The notes beneath the pieces were generated by a model. It was not told the DNA's origin. It saw only the letters and a list, made by a program, of their open reading frames with translations, and ran no database searches. Shown here piece after piece: positions 7,739-15,605 of a DNA stretch of 21,844 nucleotides. Positions within the stretch are counted from its first letter, which is position 1. Each line of letters starts with the position of its first letter. Source of the DNA: CAVYHX01 sp963768415 (lineage in GTDB: Bacteria > Pseudomonadota > Gammaproteobacteria > UBA9214); contig CAVYHX010000048.1 in the NCBI GenBank assembly GCA_963768415.1, positions 1-21,844 of the forward strand, given 5' to 3'. Position numbers and translations under genes: made by a program.

Positions 7739-8998
7739 CTAGTTCTTGTCCCTGAGCTTAAACAGTGAGCGTACCACCTCTAGCAGTCCGGTCTGGCCGC
7801 TGGCGGCGGCTGCACGCAGATTGACGCTGGGGTCGTGTGCGAGCTTCTGCACGAGATTATGCGTGAGGGTCTCGAGCACCTCCTCCGGCGGCTTGCCACT
7901 GGCCAGTTGCCGGCGGGCCTTTGCCAGTTCCTCGGAGCCCAGCGCCTGGGCATGTTCGCGGTAGGCACGCAGTCCGGGCAATGCATCCAGGGAACGCAAC
8001 CATGTCATGAAGTGTTCGGTCTGGACATCGATGATTTCTTCGGCCTGCTGCGCAGCTTCCTGGCGCGACCGCAGGTTCTCCTCTATGACTGCCTGCAGGT
8101 CATCCACGGTATAGAGATAAATATCGTCGAGCTCTGCCACATCAGGATCGATGTCGCGTGGCACGGCGATGTCGACCATGAATACCGGACGGTGCTTGCG
8201 GCTCTTCAGGGCTGCAGAGACCATGTTTTTGTCAATCAGTGGGCTGCTGCTGCCGGTCGACGAGATGACAATATCCGCTTCGGACAGGTGTGCCGGTATT
8301 TCGTCGAGGCCGATTCCGTAACCATTGAACTGTGCCGCCAGTTCATGTGCGCGTTCAATGGTGCGGTTGGCAATAACCAGCTTGCCGATACCATGTTCAT
8401 GCAGGTGACGGGTCGTGAGTTCGATGGTCTCGCCGGCACCGATCAGCAGGGCGGTCAGCTTGTCGAAACTGCCGAAGATTTGCCGGCCCAGGCTAACCGC
8501 GGCAAAGGCCACGGATACCGGGCTGGCGCCAATCGCCGTGTCAGTACGCACTTGTTTGGCAACCGAAAAGGTATGCTGAAACAGGCGGCTCACCAGGGTG
8601 CCGATACTGCCGGCCTGCAGGGCTGCCTGGTAACTGGACTTCATCTGCCCGAGGATTTGCGGTTCGCCCAGAATCATCGAATCCAGCCCGGCGGCCACGC
8701 GCAGGATGTGACGCACGGCCTCGGCTTCCAGGAAATGGTAGAAATGCGGTCCCATGCGCTCCGGGTCAAGGTCATGAAACCGGCACAGCCAGTCGCTGAC
8801 AACTTCCAGGGACGCGTCCTGCCGGGTGCAGTACAATTCTGTCCGGTTGCAGGTGGACAGGATGGCCGCTTCCTGCACACCCTCCAGTGACGTTAGTTCA
8901 CCCAGGGCACGGGGCAGCGATTCAGGCGGAAATGCGACCTGACCTCGGATATCGACCGGTGCGGTTCGGTGATTGATGCCAATGACGATCAGGTGCAT
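7739..8998 (-). CDS. hemA: Glutamyl-tRNA reductase
   Basis: HemA reduces Glu-tRNA(Glu) to glutamate-1-semialdehyde with NADPH, the first committed step of tetrapyrrole synthesis by the C5 route. The ATG at 8998 gives MHLIVIGINHRTAPVDIRG, the family start; the longer open frame upstream is not coding. The catalytic Cys50 lies in STCNRTELYC. The NADPH site is the GAGE of LIGAGETIELTTRHL, and the C-terminal helical dimerisation domain is complete. The length is 419 residues. It heads the minus-strand run with prfA and prmC and diverges from the TPR lipoprotein gene, so its promoter should lie in 8999-9162. The pairing with prfA is classical in gammaproteobacteria. Confidence 0.97.
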   Translation of the reverse strand: MHLIVIGINHRTAPVDIRGQVAFPPESLPRALGELTSLEGVQEAAILSTCNRTELYCTRQDASLEVVSDWLCRFHDLDPERMGPHFYHFLEAEAVRHILRVAAGLDSMILGEPQILGQMKSSYQAALQAGSIGTLVSRLFQHTFSVAKQVRTDTAIGASPVSVAFAAVSLGRQIFGSFDKLTALLIGAGETIELTTRHLHEHGIGKLVIANRTIERAHELAAQFNGYGIGLDEIPAHLSEADIVISSTGSSSPLIDKNMVSAALKSRKHRPVFMVDIAVPRDIDPDVAELDDIYLYTVDDLQAVIEENLRSRQEAAQQAEEIIDVQTEHFMTWLRSLDALPGLRAYREHAQALGSEELAKARRQLASGKPPEEVLETLTHNLVQKLAHDPSVNLRAAAASGQTGLLEVVRSLFKLRDKN

Positions 8999-9162
8999 GA
9001 ATTCAAGAAAATCGGTAAGCAAACGTAAAATTCTGCATGGCGGGCAGTGTTTATACAAGCTGGCCCGGAATCCTGCGGGATGGATGGGGAATATACAACG
9101 GTCCCTGCTACAGTATTGTCCATTCGTTAACATGTAACATGTAACTACCCTGGGCTGATAGA
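8999..9162. promoter_or_regulatory. Divergent intergenic region between hemA and the TPR lipoprotein gene
   Basis: These 164 bases must hold the starts of transcription for two divergent multi-gene runs. The heptamer TAACATG occurs twice in direct succession at 9128-9134 and 9135-9141, followed by TAAC. This could be a protein-binding direct repeat or simple sequence drift. I see no -35/-10 pair good enough to name for either direction. Confidence 0.4.
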
Positions 9163-10933
9163 ATGTTGCCAATGAAAAGATTGAAGATTGACGTGTACAC
9201 GCTGCTGCGCCATGCCGCGCTTGCAGTCCTCGCCGCCGGTATGCTGGTCTCATGCGCCACCCCGGACAAGCAGCCAGGGGCCGAGACGGTGATTCCTGAC
9301 GTACCGGTCGAAACCGGGCCCGCAGCGGCCATGTCCGCCGTGCCCACACAGCCACTTACCGAGGAGCTCGTCTACGACATCCTGCTGGCAGAAATTGCCG
9401 GCCAGCGCGGGCAGCTGGACGTTTCCGCACCCCATTATCTGCAAGCGGCACTGGAGGCCAGCGATCCACGGGTTGCGGAGCGGGCCGTCCAGGTCGCGTC
9501 CTACGGCAAGCAGTACGATATTGCCCGGAAGGCGGCCCATCGCTGGGTTGAGCTGGATCCGGATAACATCGAGGCGCGCAAGGAGCTGCTGAAGCTGAGC
9601 CTCCATACGGGCACCCTCGATGAAGTCATCGAGCAGCTGGACTATCTGCAGCAACTGACCTCCAGCCCGGAGCAGGCCTATCAGCTGTCGACGGCGGTGC
9701 TGGCCAGCTCACCCGGATTCGGCGGCGGCGCTGGATGCTGCCGAGCAGCTCGCTGCCCGCCACCCGGAGGACGCATACGCCCACATGACCGTGTGCCGCA
9801 TCGCGGTGCTGGCCGACAATCTGGACCGTGCCCTTTCCGCTGCTGACCGTGCGGTGCAGCTACGCCCGGATCTCATACCGGCGGTAATCCTCAAGGCGCA
9901 GATACTCGTCAGGCAGGATGACAAGGCGGCCGCAACCCGTCTCCTGCAGGAGACGGTCAGCAGGCACCCTGACAACGCCAAGCTGCACTTTGCCTATGGG
10001 CGCATGTTGCTGGATACGGAGGACCTCGAAGCTGCCATTGTCCAGTTTCGCGAGGTGGTGAAGCTGGATCCGGGGAATGATGAGGCGCTGTATTCACTTG
10101 CCCTGCTGGAACTCGAGACGGAGCGCTATGCACTGGGTGAAAAGCATCTCCTGCAATTGCTGGAACGCGGGCAGAAGGCACAAAGTGTTTATTACTACCT
10201 GGGATATGCAGCTGCCGAGCAGGGGCATAACAAACAGGCCATTGAGTGGTATGACAAGGTCGATTCCGGGGAGTACTGGAGTCAGGCGCAGTTGCGCGCG
10301 GCCAGGATCCTGGTAAAGCAGGGCAGGGTCGATGACTTGCGCCAGCGGATGCTGGAGACACAGCAGAATTTCCCCGAGAATGCGGTGGAGCTCAATCTGA
10401 TCGAGGGCGAGGCGCTGTATGACGGCGGACAGTACACCGCGGCATTTGAAACCTATCACCGGGCGCTGGAGGCGAATCCGGCCAACCAGGACCTGCTGTA
10501 CGCGCGTGCGCTGGCCGCTGAAAAACTCGGCCAGCTCGAGGAGGCGGAGCGGGATATGCGGCATATCCTCGCCAACGATCCGGACAATGTGCGCACCCTG
10601 AATGCCCTGGGGTACACGCTGGCGGACCGGACGAATCGATACGACGAGGCGCTGACCTACATTCAGCGGGCCTATGCACAGAAGCCGGACGATCCGGCAA
10701 TCATCGACAGCATGGGCTGGATCCATTACCGGCTCGGTAATCTCGATGAAGCGCAGCGCTATCTGCAACAGGCATGGGAATTATCGCGGGACGGCGAGAT
10801 CGGCGCGCACTACGGTGAAGTCCTGTGGATGCAAGGCGAGCAGGATGCGGCCCGCAAGATCTGGGCCGAGGCGCGTGAGAATGCTCCGGATAACCCGATA
10901 TTGCTGAAAGTCATCAATCAATTTAACCCGTGA
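9163..10933 (+). CDS. Tetratricopeptide-repeat lipoprotein, with one apparent +1 frameshift
   Basis: The N-terminus has a short basic stretch, a hydrophobic segment and a lipobox (GMLVSC), predicting a lipid-anchored periplasmic protein. The rest is a chain of TPR units (for example HRWVELDPDNIEARKELLKL and YARALAAEKLGQLEEAERDM), which usually mediate protein contacts. The family sits directly before lolB in Pseudomonas and related genera; its exact role is not established from sequence. The frame breaks at 9712-9714: LASSP continues as DSAAALDAAEQLAARHPED one base later. Removing one C of CCC gives an uninterrupted protein of about 589 residues. ATG 9163 is used; ATG 9172 is an alternative start. 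The TGA at 10931 overlaps the lolB start, which implies translational coupling. Confidence 0.88.
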
Positions 10934-11534
10934 AGCTCATTCGAGCCTGTTGCCTGGTGCTGCTGCTCACGGGCTGCGCCGCGGTCCCCGTCACCGAAAC
11001 TGCCCGCTCCGGCAGGACCTATTCCCCGGCGCATGCCGCCGTCGAAAACTGGAGTTTCAACGGGCGTGTTTCGCTGCAGCGCGGTGAGGAGGGCTGGCAT
11101 GCCGGACTGACCTGGCAGGAGCATTCCGGTGACATACCGGCTCAAGGTGATCGCCCCGCTGGGCCAGGAGGCATTCCAGCTGACCGGCGGCACGGCCGCG
11201 GGTGTCGTACTGGAGACGGCCGCCGGCCAGCGCTATATGGCACCGGACGCCGACCGTCTGCTGCGCCGAGACGACGGGCTGGGATCTGCCGGTGAGCGGA
11301 TTACGCTATTGGGTGCGGGGAATGCCGGCACCGAATACGGATTCCACCATAATCACCGATGGGCAGGCGCGCCTGGTTCGTCTCAGTCAGTCCGGCTGGG
11401 ATATCAATTACATTAAATATCAATTAGTTGACGGGGATTACTGGCCCGCAAAGTTGCATCTGAGTGCAGCCGACGTCAAGGTGCGCCTGATTATTGATCA
11501 ATGGCAGCTTAAATCCGCGGATCCGGGTCCGTGA
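10930..11534 (+). CDS. lolB: Outer-membrane lipoprotein receptor LolB, with two apparent +1 frameshifts
   Basis: LolB accepts lipoproteins from the periplasmic carrier LolA and inserts them into the outer membrane. The start is a GTG at 10930 overlapping the TGA of the preceding gene. A signal sequence ends in the lipobox LLLTGC, so LolB is itself a lipoprotein. Family segments appear in three successive frames: ENWSFNGRVSLQRGEEGWHA, then YRLKVIAPLGQEAFQLTGG, then GWDLPVSGLRYWVRGMPAP. The breaks are near 11131-11137 and 11264-11268, and each is repaired by removing one base. The repaired length is about 200 residues against 207 in E. coli. It lies between the TPR gene and ispE, the usual order. 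Two errors in one essential gene point to sequence quality rather than loss. Confidence 0.88.
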
Positions 11535-12392
11535 GCAGGCTGGATATCCCGGCGTCGGCCAGCGGACCCTGGCCGGCGCCGGCCAAGCTGAATTTGTTGC
11601 TGCATATCACCGGTCGGCGCGCCGACGGCTACCACGACCTGCAGACCGTGTTCCAGTTTCTCACGCGCGGGGACTGGCTGTACTTTGATATACAGCCGGA
11701 AGGTGACGTCCAGCGGCCCATGGGCCCCCCGGGGGTACCGGCAGCCGCAGACCTGTCGGTGCGGGCAGCGCAGCTGCTGCGCGCGGCGGCCGGGTCGGCC
11801 GCCGGCGCGCACCCTCTATCTCGACAAACGCCTGCCGCTGGGCGGGGGCCTGGGGGGTGGCAGCTCCGATGCAGCCACGACCCTGGTGGTGCTGAACCGG
11901 CTCTGGGGGCTGGGGCTGGATATCGATGCGCTGGCCACTCTGGGCCTCAGGCTGGGGGCGGATGTCCCGGTTTTCATCCATGGCCAGGCAGCATGGGCGG
12001 AAGGGATCGGTGAATGCCTGACCCCGGTGACCCCGCCGGAGATGTGGTATCTGGTGCTGGTGCCGCCCGTAAGCATATCAACTGCCGATATTTTCTCCGC
12101 TGCTGAATTGACACGGGACACGCCCCGGACGAAAATACCCGACCTTCTTGCGGGGACCGGTCATAATGACTGCGAAGCGGTGGTGCGCCGCCGCTATCCG
12201 GAAGTGGCCGCAGCCCTTGACTGGTTAAACACATTTTCCCCGGCACGGATGACCGGCACCGGCGCCTGTGTGTTTGCGGCCTTCGAATCTGAAGCGGATG
12301 CACAGCGGGTTGCCGGCCAGGTCCCGGCCAGCTGGCAGAGTTTTGTTGCACGCGGCGTGAACCGGTCGCCGCTGCGCGCGGCCATTGACTGA
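11531..12392 (+). CDS. ispE: 4-diphosphocytidyl-2-C-methyl-D-erythritol kinase, with one apparent +1 frameshift
   Basis: IspE phosphorylates CDP-methylerythritol in the MEP pathway to isoprenoid precursors. The GTG at 11531 overlaps the lolB TGA. Family motifs are PAPAKLNLLLHITGRRADGY with the active-site Lys19, the GHMP ATP loop PLGGGLGGGSSDAAT, and the C-terminal MTGTGACVFAAF. The frame breaks at 11812-11814: GSAAGAH continues as LYLDKRLPLGGG one base later. Removing one C of CCC restores about 286 residues (283 in E. coli). A C6-G5 run near 11725 is a second place where base counting may be unreliable. tRNA-Gln follows 43 bases after the stop. Confidence 0.92.
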
Positions 12393-12435
12393 AGTGACGC
12401 AGGCCTGACGAACTCGCGCCCGTGTGGTGTTTCAC

Positions 12436-12510
12436 TGGGACGTCGCCAAGCGGTAAGGCACGGGGTTTTGATCCCCGCATGCGCAGGTTCGAATCCTGCC
12501 GTCCCAGCCA
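12436..12510 (+). tRNA. tRNA-Gln(UUG)
   Basis: The acceptor stem TGGGACG pairs with CGTCCCA, and the CCA end is encoded (12508-12510). The anticodon loop TTTTGAT between CGGGG and CCCCG gives anticodon TTG. The D-arm (GCCAAGCGGTAAGGC) and T-arm (GCAGGTTCGAATCCTGC) are standard, for 75 bases in all. It sits between ispE and prs, a common place for tRNA-Gln in this neighbourhood. Its last 19 bases are copied downstream in the repeat array. Confidence 0.97.
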
Positions 12511-12915
12511 TATTGAAAAGGTGGACTGCAGTAAACTGACGGCAGGATGAGAACCGTAAAGGTTCGACCGACCGCGGCAGCAGGTCTGAACGGCGGGCTG
12601 CGACGCCGGCCCCGAAGGGGTGAGGCGCGCAGCGCCGAATAATCCTGCCGTCCCAGCCATATTGAAAAGGTGGACTGACAGTAAACTGACGGCAGGATGA
12701 GAACCGTAAGGTTCGACCGACCGCGGCAGCGGGAGTGAACGGCGGGAGCGAAGCGGACGCCGGCCCCGAAGGGGTGAGGCGCGCAGCGCCGAATAATCCT
12801 GCCGTCCCAGCCATATTGAAAAGTGGACTGCAGTAAACTGACGGCAGGATGAGAACCGTAAGGTTCGACTCGAGCGCGTAGCGCGAGAGAACGGCGGGAG
12901 CGCAGCGGACGCCGG
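12511..12915 (+). repeat. Tandem array built from direct and inverted copies of the tRNA-Gln 3' end
   Basis: Unit 1 (12511-12659, 149 bp) and unit 2 (12660-12813, 154 bp) both start TATTGAAAAG and end AATCCTGCCGTCCCAGCCA, the last 19 bases of tRNA-Gln. Unit 3 (from 12814) lacks its right end. Inside every unit GACGGCAGGATGAGAACC (12538, 12688 and 12840) is an inverted, 16-of-18 match to the tRNA T-arm and acceptor strand. In units 1 and 2 GACGGCAGGAT pairs perfectly over 11 bp with the terminal ATCCTGCCGTC, closing domains of 115 nt (12538-12652) and 119 nt (12688-12806). Within these, GAACC-GTAA-GGTTC, CCCC-GAA-GGGG and GGCGC-GCA-GCGCC can form hairpins. The array lies in the 12511-13159 gap, which I believe has no protein gene. 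Confidence 0.9.
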
Positions 12916-12941
12916 CCGAGACTTACAGGAAGTCTGCAATG

Positions 12942-13020
12942 TTGTCATTGCGAGGAGCGAAGCGACGAAGCAATCTCCGAACGGCTGATCCTGAATCAGG
13001 AGATTGCCGCGCTGCGCTCG
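12942..13020. repeat. Interspersed palindromic repeat of the GTCATTGCGAGGAGCGAAG type
   Basis: The sequence begins TTGTCATTGCGAGGAGCGAA and runs to GCGCTGCGCTCG. Its GCAATCTCC (12970-12978) and GGAGATTGC (12999-13007) form a perfect 9-bp inverted repeat. I recognise this wording as a widespread bacterial interspersed repeat. It lies between the third and fourth copies of the tRNA-derived unit and may have inserted there. No coding capacity. Confidence 0.7.
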
Positions 13021-13073
13021 AAGACAAATACATCTGATCAAATGAAGTTGCGAATAGAGTAACTGGGGACGTT

Positions 13074-13130
13074 GACGGCAGGATGAGAACCGTAAGGTTC
13101 GACTCGAGCGCACGGCGCGAGCTGGCATTT
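13074..13130 (+). repeat. Fourth, separated copy of the tRNA-derived repeat core
   Basis: GACGGCAGGAT at 13074-13084 is followed by GAGAACC, GTAA and GGTTCGACTCGAGCGC, matching unit 3 of the array (12840 onward) for about 40 bases, and then diverges. It is about 230 bases from unit 3, with the interspersed repeat 12942-13020 between them. It ends about 30 bases before the likely prs start. Confidence 0.75.
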
Positions 13131-13159
13131 CCGATACGCCTGGAAGCTGAAAAATTATT

Positions 13160-14136
13160 ATGAATGGTTTGCGTGAATCCGACTCTGATAACCGGATGAT
13201 GGTGTTTACCGGGAACTGCGAATACCGCAGCTCGCGCAAAACATTGCAAGCCAGCTGCGGTTGACGCTGGGCAGTGCACATGTCGGCAGCTTCAGTGACG
13301 GCGAAGTCCAGGTGGAAATCCTGGAGAACGTGCGCGGCAAGGATGTTTTCATTATCCAGTCGACCTGTGCGCCCACCAACGACAATTTAATGGAATTGCT
13401 GGTTATGGTGGATGCCGTGCGGCGTGCATCGGCGTGGCGCATTACCACGGTGATTCCCTACTTCGGTTACGCACGCCAGGATCGCCGGCCGCGTTCCGCG
13501 CGGGTGCCGATCACGGCCAAGGTTGTCGCCCAGATGATCGGCAATGTCAGGGCAGACCGCGTGCTGACTGTGGATTTGCATGCCGACCAGATTCAGGGAT
13601 TTTTCGACATCCCGGTGGACAATGTCTACGCCTCGCCGATCTTGCTGGGTGATCTCTGGCGGCAGAAATATCCGGACATGGTGGTGGTTTCACCGGATGT
13701 CGGTGGCGTGGTCCGGGCACGGGCACTGGCCAAGCGCCTGGATGATGCGGATCTGGCGATTATCGACAAGCGCCGCCCGCGGCCGAACGAGGCCAAGGTG
13801 ATGAATATCATCGGCGAGGTCGAGGGACGCACCTGCATTCTGGTGGATGACCTGGTCGATACCGCCGGTACGCTGTGCCAGGCCGCCGGAGCGTTGAAAG
13901 CGGAAGGTGCGGCCCGTGTCGTGGCCTACTGCACGCACCCGGTGTTGTCCGGCAGTGCAGTAAAGAATATCGAGGCCTCGGAACTCGACGAGGTGGTGGT
14001 GACCGATACCATCCCGTTGCGTGACGATGCCCACGGGAGCAAGAAAATCCGGCAGCTGAGTATCGCTGCCATGCTGGCGGAGACCATGCGCCGGATCAGC
14101 GCGGAAGAATCGGTCAGCTCGCTGTATATGGATTGA
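13160..14136 (+). CDS. prs: Ribose-phosphate pyrophosphokinase, with two apparent +1 frameshifts near the N-terminus
   Basis: Prs makes PRPP from ribose 5-phosphate and ATP for nucleotide, histidine, tryptophan and NAD synthesis. From 13228 on the frame is continuous and strongly family-like: GSFSDGEVQVEI, IIQSTCAPTNDNLMELLVMV, IPYFGYARQDRR, and the PRPP loop ILVDDLVDTAGTL. The N-terminus is split across three frames. MMVFTGN (13196-13216) should continue as AN (13218-13223) and then QLAQNIASQLRLTLGSAHVG (from 13228). Dropping one base near 13217 and one near 13224-13227 restores the expected order. ATG 13160 (MNGLRESDSDNRMMVFTGN) and ATG 13196 or 13199 are possible starts, and I use 13160. 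The repaired length is about 325 residues (315 in E. coli). The gene is normally essential in this setting, so sequence error is likely. Confidence 0.92.
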
Positions 14137-14246
14137 TAACAGTTTATCCGCAGGTCTGTTGCATGTGAATGGACCTGTATCCTGTCTCTCCTGGTCGCGG
14201 GGGGGATGTAACACAACGCCGCAAGGCAATAGATTGGAGAAGTAAC

Positions 14247-14918
14247 ATGGCTATCAGTTTTGAAATCAATGCAGAGCCTCGGACTGACTCGGGTAAGGGT
14301 GCGAGCCGCCGCCTGCGTCAGACCGGCAAGGTCCCTGCCATTATTTACGGTGGCGACAAGGACCCCGAATCATTGACGCTGTCACACAATGAACTGCTGC
14401 GGAACCTGCAGCATGAGGCGTTTTATTCGCACATCCTCACGGTCAAGATGAATGGCAAGGACACCCGCGCCGTGCTGCGTGACATTCAGCGTCATCCCGG
14501 CAAGCCGCTAATCATGCACATGGATCTGCAGCGCATCAACGAATCCGAAAAACTCAAGATGCACGTGCCACTGCACTTTCTTGGCGAAGACACTGCACCG
14601 GGTATCAAGGCCGGCGGCATGGTGTCGCATGAAATGTCTGAAGTGCATATCGAGTGTTTGCCGAAAGATCTGCCGGAATATATCGAGGTGGATGTTTCCG
14701 CTTTCGAAATCGGCGATGCCCTGCATTTGAGTGATATAAAGGTGCCCGAGACAGTCACACTGCTCGATCTGGCGCGTGGTGAAGGTCATGATCTGCCCGT
14801 CGTGTCGATGCATATGAAGCGCATTGCCGAGGAAGTCGAGGAAGAAGCGGCTGGAGAAGGTGTCGAGGCCCCGGCGGCAGAGGGTGATGAGGAAGCCAAG
14901 GGTGAAGGCGAAGACTAG
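14247..14918 (+). CDS. rplY: 50S ribosomal protein L25, long Ctc/TL5 form
   Basis: L25 binds 5S rRNA in the large ribosomal subunit. The start ATG 14247 is preceded by GGAGA at 14236-14240 with suitable spacing; an upstream extension to 14169 is not family-like. The N-terminal L25 domain begins AISFEINAEPRTDSGKGASR and includes RLRQTGKVPAIIYGG. The second beta domain follows (LKMHVPLHFLGED). The last 35 residues are a Glu/Ala/Gly-rich acidic tail. The length is 223 residues, so this is the two-domain CTC form and not the 94-residue E. coli type. It lies between prs and pth, the conserved order. The frame is intact. Confidence 0.96.
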   Translation: MAISFEINAEPRTDSGKGASRRLRQTGKVPAIIYGGDKDPESLTLSHNELLRNLQHEAFYSHILTVKMNGKDTRAVLRDIQRHPGKPLIMHMDLQRINESEKLKMHVPLHFLGEDTAPGIKAGGMVSHEMSEVHIECLPKDLPEYIEVDVSAFEIGDALHLSDIKVPETVTLLDLARGEGHDLPVVSMHMKRIAEEVEEEAAGEGVEAPAAEGDEEAKGEGED

Positions 14919-14932
14919 GCGCCTGTTGCCCC

Positions 14933-15508
14933 TTGACTGCTATACAGCTCGTTGCCGGGCTGGGTAATCCGGGGGACCGGTACGAACAGACCCGGCATAA
15001 TGCCGGGTTCTGGTTTGTGGATGCCGTTGCCCGCCGTTATTCCGCACAGTTTCGTCCGGAAAGTAAATACAAGAGCGATGTGGCCCGGTGTACAGTTGCC
15101 GGCAATGAATGCCGTTTGCAGAAACCCATGGACTTCATGAATTGCAGCGGCCAGCCGGTCGCATCACTGGCCGCTTTCTACCGTATCCCGCGCACTGCCA
15201 TTCTCGTGGTTCATGATGATCTTGATTTGCCCCCGGGCACGATAAGACTCAAACAGGACGGCGGCCATGGCGGGCACAATGGCCTGCGTGACCTGATCCC
15301 GAAACTGGGCGGAAAAGATTTTCTGCGCCTGCGCATCGGCATCGGGCATCCCGGTCATCGCGATGAGGTGGTGGGTTATGTGCTGAAGCCGGCGGCGCAT
15401 GCTGACCGGGCCGCGATCGACCAGGCGATCGACGCTGCGATCGAAGTGTTGCCGGATATCATTGCGGGCAACCTGGAAGCGGCGATGAAGGAACTGCATA
15501 CAAAGTAG
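14933..15508 (+). CDS. pth: Peptidyl-tRNA hydrolase
   Basis: Pth recycles peptidyl-tRNAs that drop off the ribosome by cleaving the ester bond. The start is a TTG at 14933 (read as Met, then TAIQLVAGLGNPG), 14 bases after the rplY stop; no nearer ATG fits the family N-terminus. Catalytic features are GNPG (residues 11-14), His22 in TRHNAGFWF, Asp in VVHDDLDLPPG, and Asn in GGHNGLRD. The length is 191 residues (194 in E. coli). The TAG stop at 15506-15508 is supplied by the first bases of the adjoining palindromic repeat (GTAGGA), so the repeat may have set the present C-terminus (LHTK). The frame is intact. Confidence 0.95.
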   Translation: MTAIQLVAGLGNPGDRYEQTRHNAGFWFVDAVARRYSAQFRPESKYKSDVARCTVAGNECRLQKPMDFMNCSGQPVASLAAFYRIPRTAILVVHDDLDLPPGTIRLKQDGGHGGHNGLRDLIPKLGGKDFLRLRIGIGHPGHRDEVVGYVLKPAAHADRAAIDQAIDAAIEVLPDIIAGNLEAAMKELHTK

Positions 15509-15579
15509 GATGGGCGAAGCGCAGCGCGTCCCATCAATATTGAAGCCATGATGGGCACGCTGCGCTTTGCCCACCCTAC
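15505..15579. repeat. Palindromic element of the GTAGG(T/A)TGGGC family
   Basis: The element begins GTAGGATGGGCGAAGCGCAG and ends TTTGCCCACCCTAC, so its two halves are near-complementary. It shares the CACGCTGCGCTTTGCCC core with 2612-2768 and 5021-5101. It fills most of the gap between pth and ychF and overlaps the pth stop codon. Confidence 0.75.
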
Positions 15580-15605
15580 GGCTATTTGAAAAAAACTGGA
15601 TAATC

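Noticed and set aside
7835..8890. 351-codon plus-strand frame opposite hemA
   Set aside because: It is fully antisense to an unmistakable hemA, His/Gln/Gly-rich, with no domain pattern. It is a GC-rich codon shadow.
12641..12813. Additional tRNA genes after tRNA-Gln
   Set aside because: Only the last 19 bases of the tRNA (3' T-arm strand, acceptor and CCA) are repeated. No D-arm or anticodon arm is present, so these are not tRNAs.
12511..13130. CRISPR array
   Set aside because: Repeats are about 150 bp, or 121 bp at 16998, without unique spacers of constant size, and there are no cas genes. These are ordinary tandem or interspersed repeats.
11974..13281. Long minus-strand open frames across tRNA-Gln and the array, containing peptides such as MAGTAGFEPAHAGIKTP
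   Set aside because: These are translations of the reverse strand of tRNA-Gln and of its repeated 3' ends. The peptide is a familiar artefact of misannotated tRNA-Gln flanks, and the frames overlap ispE and prs.
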